A stretch of DNA of 64,000 nucleotides from assembly GCA_009809945.1 (NCBI GenBank), contig WTPW01002187.1, positions 6,601-70,600 on the forward strand. The letters are read 5' to 3'. The notes under the pieces are model-generated. The model saw only the letters and a list, made by a program, of their open reading frames with translations, ran no database searches and was not told where the DNA came from. Source of the DNA: Gigaspora margarita (lineage: Eukaryota > Glomeromycota > Glomeromycetes > Diversisporales > Gigasporaceae). Shown here one piece after another: positions 1-12,206 of the stretch (the stretch's first letter is position 1; each line of letters starts with the position of its first letter). The position numbers and the translations under genes were made by a program.

Positions 1-376
1 TTGTTTTGTTTTTGTCTTTTTTTTTTAGCCTACTTTTTTTTGGAATTTTACTTTTTTTTTTTTTTATCCTGTGACGGTCAAAACATTATGTAATCGTTAA
101 AGATCTATTAATCGTTACATATCGTTTCAAATAATTCTGATTATAATCGATTTAAAGATATATAACGATTTAATATAGAAAATGATATATATTGATTTAG
201 ATATATATCGATTTTTATTCAATTAATCGATATATAACGATATTTTATAATCGATATAAAACAATTAAGTGTTATATATCGATCAATATCTATATATAAA
301 ATTTGCGGATATTAACCAGTTGAACCAGATATTCCTTGACTTCACTTCCCTTATTTCTAGTAAACTATATAAACTA
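1..376. repeat. AT-rich DNA with degenerate ATATCGATT repeats
   Basis: No gene is visible. From about 100 to 300 the sequence is a degenerate run of short units around TATATCGATTT/TAACGATT. The stretch at 285-320 resembles the sequence at 54170-54220 just outside the right end of the large 21.8-54.1 kb element, so both probably belong to one dispersed repeat family. Confidence 0.5.
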
Positions 377-727
377 CAGTGGCCTACCATAATATTGTGA
401 ACACTTTTAAAAAAATTTATATAGAGCTAAATTTATAAGATATTAAGCTAAAAATAAAATTATAAATTTATTAAATCTATATCTTTCAAATAAAAAAAAA
501 TTCAAAAAATTCTATGCTATACTTTTTAAAATAATTAAAAATTTTAATTTTTTGTAATGTTATACAATCACGAAAATTATAATGTTAAAAAAATGATTAA
601 AATAATATATATATAGTAAAAGTAAAATTTTTATTAAGTTAACTAAATTTTAAAATTAAGTAAAAATTATTTAGCATAACAAATTATATATAATTACAAA
701 TTTTTATAAAATTTTAAAAAATATTAA

Positions 728-1092
728 GTGGTAAATCGCAGATAAAGGGTAAAAAATGATGATCATTTTATAATCAATTATGGCGGAACTTAATAGTAAA
801 TTTCTATAGTGTGCGAATGGGGCTTTTCTACATATAAAAGTATTTTTTTACTAAGCAAACCTTTTGTAATTTCTAATTAAACTTTGCAGAACCAACCTTT
901 CTGATTCTAATGATAGTTAAATCATTCAAATCGCGCTAGTATATGACACGATATGAGTATTTGTTGATTGTTTACTATAGGGTTTTTTATTATGATCAGA
1001 AATGTACGGCATTCCACTTCTATATAAGGCAATTAGTAAAACTCCGCCGATTTTTACTATGAAATTTTGACCCTTTAACTGCGGATTACCAC
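728..1092. mobile_element. TTAA-flanked MITE nested in the 377-1853 element
   Basis: Inverted ends GTGGTAAATCGCAGATAAAG and, on the opposite strand, GTGGTAATCCGCAGTTAAAG are flanked on both sides by TTAA (724-727, 1093-1096), which is the piggyBac-type target. It is 365 bp with no coding capacity. A TA target with a slightly longer TIR is an alternative reading. Confidence 0.6.
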
Positions 1093-1316
1093 TTAAGCTA
1101 GTTATTACTTTTAAATCTTAGAATTAAAAATACTAAATTAAAATTAAAAATTACTAAATATAGTAATTTTATTACTATATATAGTAATTTCGTAAATAAA
1201 TTTTTAAAAATTATAAAACTTTCAAAATATATACAATTTGTTATGCTAAATACTTTTATTTAAAAAAATTGCTAGTTTACTTTATAAAAAATCAAGTTTA
1301 TATATTACTATATTTA

Positions 1317-1608
1317 GGGGTCCTTAAAGCGGGGCAGATCACATGACATACCGTTTTTCCCATTTTTCATTAACTTTAGGGTTAGGGCCCACCTTAGATT
1401 AGAGTTAGAGAAGTTTCTATAGGTAAAATTACCTTCCCGCCATTTTTTGTTAATGCTCCAAGGTGGGTTTAGACTACAGTTTCTTCTATTTTTCGCATTT
1501 TTCTCTTTTTTTCGCTTGTTTTGCTTCGTCGGGCTGATTCGGGATCATCAAATTTTAACAATTTGATTGGTTAATTATGACGTAATCTGTCCCGCTTTAA
1601 GGGACTCC
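1317..1608. mobile_element. 292-bp MITE with perfect 8-bp TSD (hAT-like)
   Basis: Inverted ends GGGGTCCTTAAAGCGGG and CCCGCTTTAAGGGACTCC are flanked by identical 8-bp copies of TATATTTA (1309-1316 and 1609-1616). An 8-bp duplication with short G-rich TIRs fits the hAT superfamily. It is inserted in the older TA-flanked element and is non-coding. Confidence 0.75.
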
Positions 1609-1855
1609 TATATTTAGTAATTTGTGCTACTATAAGAATATATTAAAAATTAGCAAATCGCAAAAATAAAAAAATCTAAAATTTACTAAAATCTGATTAT
1701 TTTAAAAAGTATTGTATAGAATTTTATAAACTTTTTTTTATTTAAAAGTTATAGATTTAATGCATTTATATTTTTATTTTTAGTTTAATATCTTATAAAT
1801 TTAGCTCTATATAAATTTTTAAAAAGTGTCCACAATATTATAGTAGGCCACTATA

Positions 1856-2603
1856 CTTCGCTCACCTTAGCTTTAATTAATAAATTAAATAAAAAAGATA
1901 TACAACAGCAAATATTACAAAACCAAATAGCTTACTAAACATAATTGACCTTTTGATTCAAGACATTCTTAATCATAAACTTCAATGAAATTTTCTAGCG
2001 ATCGAAGTCAATAATACAAATAATATTATTGAGCTGTGCTCAAATATCACACTTATGTAGTGCTATGACAGATCTAAATAAAAAATCTCTATTAGCATTT
2101 ATCAATTCTAAGTGGTTTGTTAGATGCTACCGAAAATTTTCAAATGCAAAAAATAATAAGCGGTTGTCTCTATCACTGATTTACATATAACAAAGATCTA
2201 TAACGAAACCATATAAACTATAATACTTCTCCTAATTAAAAGCCTTATTTTCAATACATTTTAACTATGATCAAAGCACTGAAAATGCCCTCAATAACTA
2301 GGCACATAAATCAATAGATCACAGTTTATTATTGCAAAGAAATAAAATGTTCATAGCTTTTAAATATATTTACTTACTAAAGTAAAGTAAAGATTGCTAT
2401 AATTGGTTTTGGTAATTGGTTTTGAGAACAGATAATTGGTTTGATGTGCTTTAATATATATAAAATTTTGTTTGTTAATAGCTAATTATTAGATAATTTG
2501 GGGTGATAAATAATCAGATGATCGCTAATTTAGAGTATAAAATGATCAGCTGATATAAAATTTGGAACCCTAAAAAAGGGCTAATTCCAAAAATCTGCGG
2601 ATA
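1856..2603. other. Unassigned AT-rich stretch
   Basis: No ORF, TIR pair or tandem array was recognised. Around 2020-2350 base composition is slightly more mixed, but no frame is open for long and no motif could be identified. Confidence 0.4.
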
Positions 2604-2645
2604 TGCTATGTAAGGGTACATAACGTTATTTATAGATGCTCTATA
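2604..2645. repeat. Orphan terminal fragment of the neighbouring foldback element
   Basis: This segment is an inverted, diverged copy of the left terminus at 2689-2732; the shared core is TACATAACGTTATTTAT. The two form a small head-to-head inverted repeat. It could be a remnant of a second copy or of a rearranged end. Confidence 0.55.
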
Positions 2646-2688
2646 TAGTTAAAGATTGTTATTTTTGTAACTGGGTATTTAACCCTAT

Positions 2689-3222
2689 GGGGGCATCCAT
2701 AAATAACGTTATGTACTCCTACATAGTAGCTTTTGACCCCCCCTCTACTATATAAAAAAATTTTTAAAAATCCGTATATTTATATATAAAAATTTACAAA
2801 AACTTGAATATATAATGACCCAGTGACCCAATCTGGATGATTTTGGTACCATTAGATTCGTCTCTATAAGAAGAATCCAATAGTACCAAAATTATTTCAT
2901 TTGGATTACTGGATCACGTTTTATTAACGAAATACTATTGATTTTATAGTAATTTTATAAGAAAACATAATAACCAATAGTATTTCGTTAATAAAACGTG
3001 ATCCAGTGATCCAAATTAAATAAAATTGGTACCATTCGATTCCTCTCCTTGAGACGGTTCGAATGGTACCAAAATCATCCAATTTGGACCACTGGGTCAA
3101 GTTTTAGACAAATTTTTATAAAACAATTGCGTTATGTTAGGGGGGACCCCCCCTACATATTGGAAAATTGTTATATTTTGGCGGACCCCCCCTCAAGCAT
3201 AACGTTATTTATGGATGCCCCC
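2689..3222. mobile_element. Foldback (palindromic) MITE
   Basis: The outer ends GGGGGCATCCATAAATAACG and CGTTATTTATGGATGCCCCC are exact inverted repeats. The inner part (2817-3113) is a near-perfect palindrome centred near 2962, including GGTACCATT boxes and CGAAATACTATTG arms, so the whole element can fold into one long hairpin. A 3-bp TAT occurs on both flanks, but the TSD is not certain. A degenerate copy of the GGTACCATTCGATTC core lies at 25245-25325. Non-coding. Confidence 0.75.
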
Positions 3223-4585
3223 TATGAATAAAAATTCTGTAGTTTGTATAACCATATAGCAAACCCTAAGAGTAAATTAAGTTTTTTCTATAATAAAATA
3301 TATAATATTGATTAAAAATATATATTTAATTTATTTTTTATTATTTTTTTTTTTTGAAAGAGAGGTCTATCCTCTAATACTTTATTAGATTTCGCAGATT
3401 ATACATATTTAATTACATATAAGAATTACTAATCTATGATGAATAGAGGTAAGAGCTGATTTACTCTCGACCTAATTCTTTACTAGAATGGTCGTAGACC
3501 TCTAGGTTGTGAGAATATTGTTTGGGGAGAAATTGTTGGTGGTGATGTATCTATTTAATGAAGTTTCTATTTGTATAGGAAGTAAAGGGGAAGTTCTTGT
3601 GAGTTTCGGGCCGTAATAGTTGCCGGTATTGGCATTACGTCCGAGTGTTGTGCCGCATAGGAAGGGAGCCAGATCTTCTTGTAGATGAGTTTAGATATTT
3701 TATGGTGTAGCAGTTGTGTTAGTTTTTTTCTGAGATGTTCTGTGGCAAAAGGGGCATGTGTTCTTCTTGTTATTAGTCCGATAGGAGCTTGTTGTTTGAT
3801 ATGTATGTCGAAGTAAGCCTGTATGAAGGCAGCTGGGTTCGCAAGCAGTTTTTCTTCTCTATTGGCAAGTCTAGTTAGGATTCTGTTTAATTCTGTTTTG
3901 AGGTTGACAGGGTTATAAAGACAGGTTAGTAAGTGGGCGTAGTTCTCCGGTGCTGAATAGCATCTGGGACAGAGGTAGTTTGGGTATGTTATAGGGTTTC
4001 GGAAGTGGAGGAGTAGGAAGGTCAGTAGTTCTTCCGCGAGCAGCTTTACTTTAAAGTTTTTTAGGTTGGATAATGCAGGAGAGGTGTAAAGTGCCTTAGG
4101 TTTGTTTTTAAATGATATAGTGGCGAGGGTGGCGTCCTAGTCTATGTCAGTTAGTTTGTGTTGCCAAAGTTTGATTCTGTCTTGGTTTTGCTATTTGAGT
4201 AGGTTAGTAATATGGTGTATATGTTTTAGTGTTGTTTTGAGCTGTTGTGCAATAGGGGTTGAATTTAGTAGCGGAGTGTATCTATTGTATAGGAAGTTGT
4301 GAGNCAGGAGGTCTAGAGGAAAGGGAGGGTTTGGGTCAGAAATTTTCTTGTCTTTGTCGAAGGAGATGTTTAGTTTCCGGTCTCCTATTATCGCATTTGT
4401 TATTCGTTGTAACAGGGGCCATTCCATTTGGTCAATTCTTTGATTATGTAGGAAATGTGTGTCAGTAGTTTGAGAAATTAGTGTTTGNAGGTGGGGGTTA
4501 TTNGTGGTTATTTGTATTTTTGCTCGATTGTCAGTGGTGGAAAGAGCGAATATTAATAGAGTGGTGAGTGTAGTGATCTTCGTAG

Positions 4586-5216
4586 TGTTATAGAATGAGT
4601 AGTTAATGTTATTAGAATATTTATTATTTATTATTATTTATTATTATTATTATCCTTAGTATTTTACATTGTTATTATTATTGGGGAGTTAGACATTTAG
4701 AATAGTTCATATCGCTTATAACGTTTATACCGCTTATAACGCTTATACCGCTTATAACGCTTATACCGCTTATAACGCTTATACCGCTTATAACGCTTAT
4801 ACCGCTTATAACGATTATATCGCTTATAACGCTTATGCCACACATATTGATTGTAACGTTTATCATTGCAAATCAACGCTTATAACGCTTATTCTAAAAT
4901 GTATTTAAAGACATAGAATTTCCCTTAGTCAAATTAGACTCAGACACCCACTTCTCTTTATATTTATTAAATATCTTGTAAAAGGGATTTCTTGGGAATA
5001 GAAATCTAGGAATAGCCCTCTTGCTTATTATTATTAAATAAAGAAACTATTGTTAACTCTAAATACTGTCACGAACCGCCTACAGAGAAGAGTATAATTT
5101 CTTACAGACTAAGGAATTATACCTGCCTCTTGGACACCGCTATAAACTGCTAAAGGATCCCTGTAGCCGTGTCATTGTTATAGTAAGGAGTACAAGAAGG
5201 CCTCCCTACTGTAACA
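4586..5216 (+). mobile_element. Solo LTR inserted in LINE A
   Basis: The segment starts TGTTA and ends TAACA (TG..CA ends, 5-bp inverted termini). It is flanked by GTAG on both sides (4582-4585, 5217-5220). Removing it rejoins the LINE A minus-strand frame as ..HWPTKITTL.., aligning with HWPSKENAALTL of LINE B. On the plus strand it has a tandem array in the presumed U3 (4711-4890), a TATTTAAAG TATA-like box near 4900 and AATAAA near 5036, which sets its orientation. No internal LTR-retrotransposon genes remain, so it is a solo LTR. Superfamily undetermined. Confidence 0.8.
4711..4890 (+). repeat. Tandem array of CGCTTATAA(C/T)-type decamers in the solo LTR
   Basis: About nine copies of a roughly 20-bp unit, built from the near-identical decamers CGCTTATAAC and CGCTTATACC, occupy the upstream part of the LTR. 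The apparent 62-residue ISVISG-repeat reading frame across it is only the translation of this minisatellite. Confidence 0.85.
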
Positions 5217-8200
5217 GTAGGCCAATGTTCGCTATAGCTGCTTATAGGGTTTCCATCTGGTAGAAATGAGCATGTTGCCACTGTAGAAGTACGGTTTGAT
5301 ATTTTCTTTTGACTAGTAGTTAAGGTGATTTTTAGTTCCTTCTTTTTGAAATTTGATGAAACGAGGGATTCCCAGATTCCAATAGGTGGTTTGTTGAAAG
5401 CTGATAGTGGACGCGGTAGGAGTACAGGTTGTTTGTTAGTTGTCTTCGTATGCATGAGTTGCTGGAAGGAGTGTTTTATATCTTTGAGGGCTGCATATAT
5501 GTATTTCTGACAGTCGACTTGTATGTTGTGGATGTATTCTTGTTTAAGGTGTATATAGCAGGTGCTATGCGTAGTGTTTCCTTTCGATAGTTTACAGTCT
5601 GGGCAGGCTATCACGGTGTTGTCATGTTGGATTCGGTAGTGTTTACCTATAAGTGGTGTATTATTGATATTATGTATTTTCGCTATTTCTATTTGGGAGG
5701 TTATTATCCATCCTTTTTTCTTCGGAAGCCATTTCAGGGTGATGAAAGGGTTGGGGTCGATAAGTTCTAGTGATGGTGAGGTGGTGGAGCTGATTAAGTC
5801 CTGTATAGTCGTAAACCATTTGGGTGTTCTTCCCCGTGGAATTTTTCTAATGTTGTGGTGAAATTCCTTCCAGCTAAGTAGTCTTGTGTTAGTTGAATCT
5901 AAAAATTGTTCGATACAACTTATGTGGTGTTGATTCAGTTTGTTTTTGAGATATGTATTACGAGGATGTTTGTGGAGGAGGCAATTGACGGAAGAGCCGA
6001 GAAGTTTCATGGGGATGGGCCAGGCGTTTAGGGGTCTGGTAAAATTAATATTTAGATCATGGGTTGCTAAGACGGCCTGACTTGTATGAGTAAGACTTTC
6101 TGGTAACGAGATGATTGGGCGTTCTTCTAGAATTGATGATGTCATATATGCAGCGTCTTGAATTTTCTATAAGCAAATTTTCAAATATGACGAGTCGAAC
6201 GAGACATGATTTAACTCACGGAGAAAATTGGTTACAAGAGTTGTTAGCTGTGCTTGACTTATATCAGTTATTGCATATATGGGTGCACAGGTTAGGAAGG
6301 AGTTGGGGACTCCTCTGGCTAGCTTTGCCTTTTGTTTGGTGATATTCATTATTGTTCTATTAATTGCTTTTAGTTGGCCGGTTTTTAGGTATGAGGATAG
6401 GATGTGGTACTGGAAGCGAGATATAATAACATGGTTGTAAATGTAGGCTACTTGTTTTTCTGTAATTTTTGCCCAGTGTAACTTTTTGAGGTTCGTTTGG
6501 ATTTCAGATATTATCTGCTTCTGGACCTGGTTGTGCGTTTTGTTTAGGGTGAACCAGGTACCAAGGTATTTTAGTGGGGAATTATGCAGTAGGGCAGTAA
6601 TTTCTGTATCGTCGAAGATGATGGAGTGTGGTGTCATGGGGGAGTTGGTGAGTAGAAAGGATTTAGTAGGGTTGACTTTTATGCTGTTTAGCTTATAGAA
6701 GCTGGTGGCAGTATTCAGTATGTCAGTTAAGGTTTGTTTGTCCGGGGCGATCCATAGGGCATCGTCCATGTAAGCCATAACTGAAGTGTTGATAGTTTTA
6801 GTTGGGGTAGTAGGGATGGTGCTTGAGTATCTCGTGAATTTCTTTTGTATAGTGGAGATGAGAGGATCGTAGTATATCTTCCACAATAGGGGCGAAAAGG
6901 TCTCCCCTTGATCTATGCCATCCATTACTGGGTATGAGTCGGTGAAACCATAGTCAGTTATGACCTGATTTGTTCGATTTGATAATAAGTATGTGAGGAG
7001 ATTAATAATGATTGTTGGAATTTTTATATGATGGAGTGCTTTTGCCAATGTATCAATGTAGACGGAGTCGAAGGCTTTCGACATGTCCTGCGAGAGTGCC
7101 CAGATTTCTTTATTGTGTGTCAGAGCATCTTCTATGATGTGGGTGAATTTCGAAACCAGTTGGATCGTAGATTGGTGTGGGAAAGCCGCGTGGTTCATTG
7201 GTGAGAGTACCTCGTTTTTTATTATAATGTCAGTCATTCTCGAAGTCAGGATTTTAGTAAAGCATTTACGGGTGTGGTCTATCAGTGTGATGGGTCTTGT
7301 TGTACTGAGATCGTATTTGTATTCTTGTTTTTTGGGGATAGGCCATATATTTGCCCTCAACCATTGTTTCGGAGTTTCGCCCAGGTGCATACAATTGTAG
7401 ATATCTCAAGTAGTAAGGTTAGCGCTGAGTTGGGAAGGTGTTGAAGTATTTCATTCGCAATGGCTAGTGGTCCTGTAGCCTTGTTTTTAGGTGCTTTGTT
7501 TATAGTTTCCTGCAGTTCTGTAAGAGAGATTGGTTGTGTAAGTGGTTCGAAGATCGTTGGATCAATTTTCTTTAGCGGAAGGTAGGCTTCATCCCATTCA
7601 TGTGCATAGTTCGGGTCAGAAGAGTTCTTTCTGGTCCAGGACATAAAGTGGGAATCGATGTGTGCCTGAACTTCTGGCTTATCAGTAATAATTTGGTCAG
7701 GGAGTATTATCTTGTTGGTTCGCACCGGTTCCAGTCTTCTCTTGAGAATGCTATCTATCATTCTAGTCGTGTTTTCTTTGAGGTCATTATATTTTCTGTT
7801 GACGAAATGATCAATTTTTTTGGATTGTTCCTGGAGTTTTTCTAAGTTGCGTGCAGTCCAGATTGTATGCTTAATTTGTTTTAATTGGGAAATAGTAGTG
7901 GGGGCGGACTGGATATCTGCTAGTGAAAGAGGTGTAATTGTTAGATTAGCTAGAACTGAAGCCGTGTGTAGGAACTTGTTACATTTTTCGAGGGGAAGAT
8001 TAGAGGTTTGTGTGCTTAGCAGCCGAAGGCATTTATTTAGGGCTTTTAAAGCTAAGTGTAGGTGAGTAGCTTTTAAGGAAAGCCCGTTAAATTTTTTTGG
8101 ACTAGTGAAGATGTAGGGAATGTGTTAGTTTATTAATCTCTTGACAGTTGCAGACCAAATGTGCCAGGCCTTATTCAGATCATGTGAGTCCCAAGTGTCA

Positions 8201-9175
8201 GTTTTTGTGAATGCGTGGTTAAATAGAGCAGTTTCAACTTCTGTCGAGAAGTCTTCCCAGTTCTCTTTTGTCATTTTAGCGTACTGATAGATCTTCTGCT
8301 TTTTCTTTTTGTTGCGTGGCGCTTTTTGTTTGAAAATTTCGATGTGCCAAGTGGATTGGATAATTTTGTGGTCACTGTCAGTGATAAATTCGGCATCTGT
8401 GATTACAGGTTGGTCGATGTCTTGAACTATATCTGAGGTTACCCAGATATCATCGATCTGGCTGCTAGTATTGGAGTTACTCCAGGTGGGTGTGGTAATG
8501 TGATAAAATGATAGGAGGCTAGTAGCATTTAAAGTTTGTAAATTTTTGAAGAGAGAGAATCTCTTGTCTCTAAGCATGTTTGCGTTTAGGTCTCCGAGGA
8601 GAATTACATGCCAGTTTCTGTTTTTTGCTTCACGAAACCATCTAGTTGCTTTTTCTTGAGTCTGCTTATTTAGTTGGGAGTGGCTCGTAGCTGAGGGCAG
8701 GTAGGTAGAGATTATGCACGTTTTATTTCCTGGGAAGTAGAAATCTACATTTATCAGTGTGCCGGGTAGGGTCTGGATAGTATGAACGTATGGTTGGAGT
8801 TGGTTGCACACCATCAGTGCCGTGCCTAGACTGGGTCCGGTGTTGGTCGAGTTCGAAGTTTCAAAATTTGAGGTAAAGAATGAGTAGAGGGGATTAGTAA
8901 GAGTAGCCGCTCTTGCAGTAGTAAGCTTCATTTCGGTTAGTGCAATTATGTGAAAGTTGAATTCCACACAGTGGTCGATCCAATCATGTATCTTTCTGAG
9001 CTTGGACATGCCTCGAATGTTGTGGGTGACAATATTAAGTTCATTATTATGGAATGATATTTTTTGTGATTCGATTTCTAAGGGAGATGTGGTAGTATCT
9101 TCTGTATAAAGGTTATTATTATTATTAATGTTAGTATGATTTTGAGAAGGTGTATCTCCAGGTTCCATTGGTTGT

Positions 9176-11548
9176 TCACTCATGATCCATGAGGTGATCC
9201 GTTTGTGTACTTGCGCCAGAGGTGTGTGGGGCATAATTATCTAGGATATTCCATTCTAGTTTTGGTAGGTCTGGAACAGTGATAAAATGTAGAGGTAGTG
9301 TATTGAAAGAGAAGTAGTTGTGTAATAAAGATTCAGTGGGTTGTATTTTCTCATAGGTTCGAATAGGTAGCTGTAGATTATTCAATTCTGGAATGTGTTT
9401 AATGGTATCGATCGCTGCTAGTAGGTCTGTGGGTAAAGCCGGTTTGTTGCTTTGTGCTAGTACCTTCTCTGGTATCTCAATCCATGAAGGTGGTATTTTA
9501 TAGAAGAAATAGTGTGCCCTAAGTGCCCGGGCTGTCTCTACCAGAATTTTTGGTGAGCGAATAGGTGTAGTAATGTGAACGGCGGTCACAAGGGTCAGAT
9601 CCTCTGGAAGAGATGGTTGTTAGTGGGATTCACCGTCATGTATTCAAGTGGTAGAGGAATTCCAAATTTGTATAGTGGTTCAATTTCTGCCAGGAATATT
9701 TTTGCCGTGGGAACATCATTGATTGGGAAGCTATATGTTCCTTTGATTCATATGTTTAGCAAGTCTGCAGGCAGTTTTAGCTTTTGTAAGAAGTAGTCAT
9801 TGGGGATTCGTTTGAACGAGTAGTGTTCACGTAGAGTTGTAACTAGGTTTTTAAATTCGTTTTCATTTTTCGGTACACAAGGGAATAGATATCTGGTTGC
9901 AGAGTTGAGGTCCTGTGGGGTGGAAGGGAGTCGTTCCTTTTCTTTTGGTAGATCGAAGTATGAGTCAGGAATTTTGTCGAAGATATAGTATTGCTTTAGT
10001 TGTCTCCTAAAAGTTGAGAGCTGTGCTAATTCTTTGTGTTCAGTGATGGGAAACATCCCCTAGAATGAGTGATGTAAGTCTTGGGGGTTTTCTGGAATGT
10101 CCTTTAAGGCGTAGGCAAAGTAATTGTCTGGCAAACGCTCAAAGGAGAAGACCTTTCTAAGAGCAGTTATTACCGGTCTGGTGTTTATTCTATTCTAAAT
10201 AGGAAGCGCATGTGGGAGTACTTCATGTATTGCATGATCTATTAGTTGTGGAGAAGTCAGCAGGGGCTCTAGTAGGTCTACGTGCACGTCCAGTAAGCGA
10301 GAGCAGGTTGTTTCAAATGATAATACTGGTTTGATTTGAGCGAAGTTAAGGCAGTAGTAAATCAGTCTAGTACAGTCGTGCGGTTTCATTAGGAGAAAGT
10401 CTGCATTGGTCATGAAATCTATGACTAGTTTTGTTTTTAATTTGCTGTAGATCTGGTCCCGATTATTTTTGTTGATGAAGTTTTTGTCATGTTGTCTCTT
10501 GTATTTTTCAAGTGCTATTTGGTATAAGGTATTGAATTCGATTTGATGTGCAGGTTGGGTGTCTTTAGTTCTGAAGAAGGAGAGGAAGAAGGCAGTATCG
10601 AAGTATTTTAGTTTAGAATTTATAGCCGTAGGTATGTTCAAAGCGGTTGGGTGCGTTGTCAATTTGTATTTTAGGAATTTTTTTAGTTCCTCAGTAGTGT
10701 CAAAGGCCGCTATGATCCTCTCATAGGACCACTCTGCTGGGTCGAAGTGACGTAGGCATTGTCGTGCTCTCACTTTCAGTGTACCTGTACACCATTCTGG
10801 TTGTGTTTTAGTTGTTCGACGTGTGTGTGCTTTACTATATAGCTTGCGTGGACCGTTCGATTTCCAAGCAGTGGGCGGTTCATTGTGAGATAGTCTTGGA
10901 GAAGGAGGTGGTGATTCTATAGTCTTGTTGGATTCTGTTTCCATCCTGTCCTCATCTGCGTTTAATATAGTTGTGGTTTGTGGTATTTGTTAGTTGATCG
11001 TTTCGGTCGGAAGCGCCCACGGGTTGGGGTCGAAAGTCCAGGAAGATTGTACAAGGTCGACTTGAGGGCCGATGAGGATCTGCACTAATGTAGGATCAGT
11101 TCCTGTATTGTGTTCTATAATTGGAAATCGGGGTACCTGGGTGATCTGATTATTTTCCACATTTGTTGTGGTATCATACATGGGTGATTCTATAAATAGG
11201 TAGAATGGGGGTGTATGGTTCCCACTGTCCAAATTTGTCAGTCCAGTTGGTTCGGGTGCTAGCACCAGCAGTTTTTCTCACACGGTTGTTTTGACGGAGT
11301 CGTCAGGTGATGTTGGGAATAGATTTGATGGGGTAAGCCCATATCGCCACTTTTTGATGAAAATTCTATAGTGATTTCGGAGGAGAGAGCAAGCGGTGTG
11401 ATTTTAGTAGGAGCAGTGGTTGTTTTGATGCGTTTGAGTGGGGTGTGGATGATGTTGCATTGTCTGCTATGTCTGTTTGTGTAGCTTCTAAAGCGGAAGG
11501 GTATACATCCTGCATCATATCGTTTACTGTGTTCGGTTCTTGTGACAT
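9176..11548 (-). pseudogene. LINE A ORF1: repeat-containing putative RNA-binding protein, broken
   Basis: Starts plausibly at ATG 11548 with a Ser/Thr/Asn-rich N-terminus. A conserved middle domain (about 10800-10200) aligns by eye with LINE B ORF1. Then come six copies of a motif of the form LR..Y.F..(I/L)P..Y, for example LRKVFSFERLPDNYF, LKQYYIFDKIPDSYF and LREHYSFKRIPNDYF. In-frame stops lie at 10195-10197 and near 10063, and frameshifts near 11300, 10970 and 9600. I do not recognise the repeat as a named domain. Its role is inferred only from its ORF1 position (ORF1 proteins usually bind the element RNA). Confidence 0.7.
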
Positions 11549-12206
11549 TGTTGGAAGGAAATTAAGGAAAATTTCTGGTGTGGAAAGAGTAATGGGCCTC
11601 TTCCTTTTGGTTATTATGACTAATGTTTGTACAGGAACGGCAGGGTCTTCGTCTATTTAGCCCAGAGGGCTCAGTTATCGGTAGTTTACTATTAAAACTC
11701 TTGGCGTATGGTGTTTATTTTCCAAAATTTTTTTGTTTTAAAGATCAGTACCGAAAAGAGTTTTTTTTAACTTTTTATATATATTTAATTTAAAAATAAT
11801 ATATAATAATAATAAATAAAAAAGAACTCTTTTCGCTGATCCTCACGACCACACCCGATCAAGAAGGAATAGCAAAATCTCAAGCTTAAGTCACTAACAG
11901 ACGAAACAAACAAGCATAAGAGGAAAAACTTGGAGCGTAATTACAACAGGAGTTAGATAGAACGAAATTATTCAGATCGGTAAATCTGTAGACAAAACTC
12001 AGAAAAACGAACTTTTTGGAAAAATTGTTTGCACTTTTGGAAATTTTTGGGGCCTTAACGATACCCTGTAGTGCAAATCAGCTGTAAACAAACAAACACG
12101 TATGCAACGTAAACAAAGCGATCGAGTAAACAACATATACGTGATTATAAAACACGTGACCATTTTATCCTAGATCTTATAATCAAGATTAAAAAGAATA
12201 TTCTAG

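Larger units (their letters stand above)
377..1853. mobile_element. TA-flanked TIR element (Tc1/mariner-like, non-autonomous), host of two nested MITEs
   Basis: The ends are inverted repeats, starting CAGTGGCCTACCATAATAT on the left and ending ATATTATAGTAGGCCACTA on the right. Similarity continues inward for about 160 bp (377-545 against 1690-1853). The dinucleotide TA flanks both sides (375-376 and 1854-1855), as in Tc1/mariner insertions. No transposase reading frame is present. The interior carries two younger elements (728-1092 and 1317-1608) and otherwise AT-rich spacer. Superfamily assignment rests only on the TA flank and CAGTGG-type terminus. Confidence 0.75.
3490..9183 (-). pseudogene. 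LINE A ORF2: endonuclease-reverse transcriptase-RNase H-like polyprotein, broken
   Basis: The probable start is ATG at 9183, overlapping the ORF1 stop by 8 bases (ATGAGTGA). The APE endonuclease comes first: NIRGM, TEMKL, GDLNAN (about 8590), QIDDIW (about 8455) and SDH (about 8378) are all present. The RT follows: AFDSV (about 7070), GIDQGE (about 6905), and AYMDD at 6761-6775. Next are a connector with a conserved EQFL..LLSWK motif, a CPDC pair near 5600, an RNase H-like region interrupted by the solo LTR, and a C-terminal CPRC..H..C knuckle (about 3925-3990). Breaks: in-frame TAA at 8125-8127, a frameshift near 7370, an in-frame TAG near 6167, and further stops downstream. In a living copy it would nick target DNA and copy its RNA in place. 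Confidence 0.88.
3334..11776 (-). mobile_element. LINE A: full-length, decayed APE/RT/RNase H non-LTR retrotransposon
   Basis: The element lies between two identical 16-bp TSDs, ATATATATTTAATTTA (3318-3333 and 11777-11792). Its 3' end is a poly(A) tail seen as a T run at 3343-3355; its 5' end carries AACTCTTTTCG near 11745. It encodes ORF1 and ORF2 on the minus strand, both broken by stops and frameshifts. Without its solo-LTR insertion (4586-5216) it is about 7.8 kb, close to LINE B. The 3' untranslated segment GGTCTATCCTCTAAT (about 3362-3377) recurs at the LINE B 3' end, so A and B are one family. Confidence 0.93.

Noticed and set aside
4678-4866. 62-codon minus-strand ORF with repeated ISVISG
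   Set aside because: It is the translation of the decamer minisatellite in the solo LTR; no independent coding evidence.
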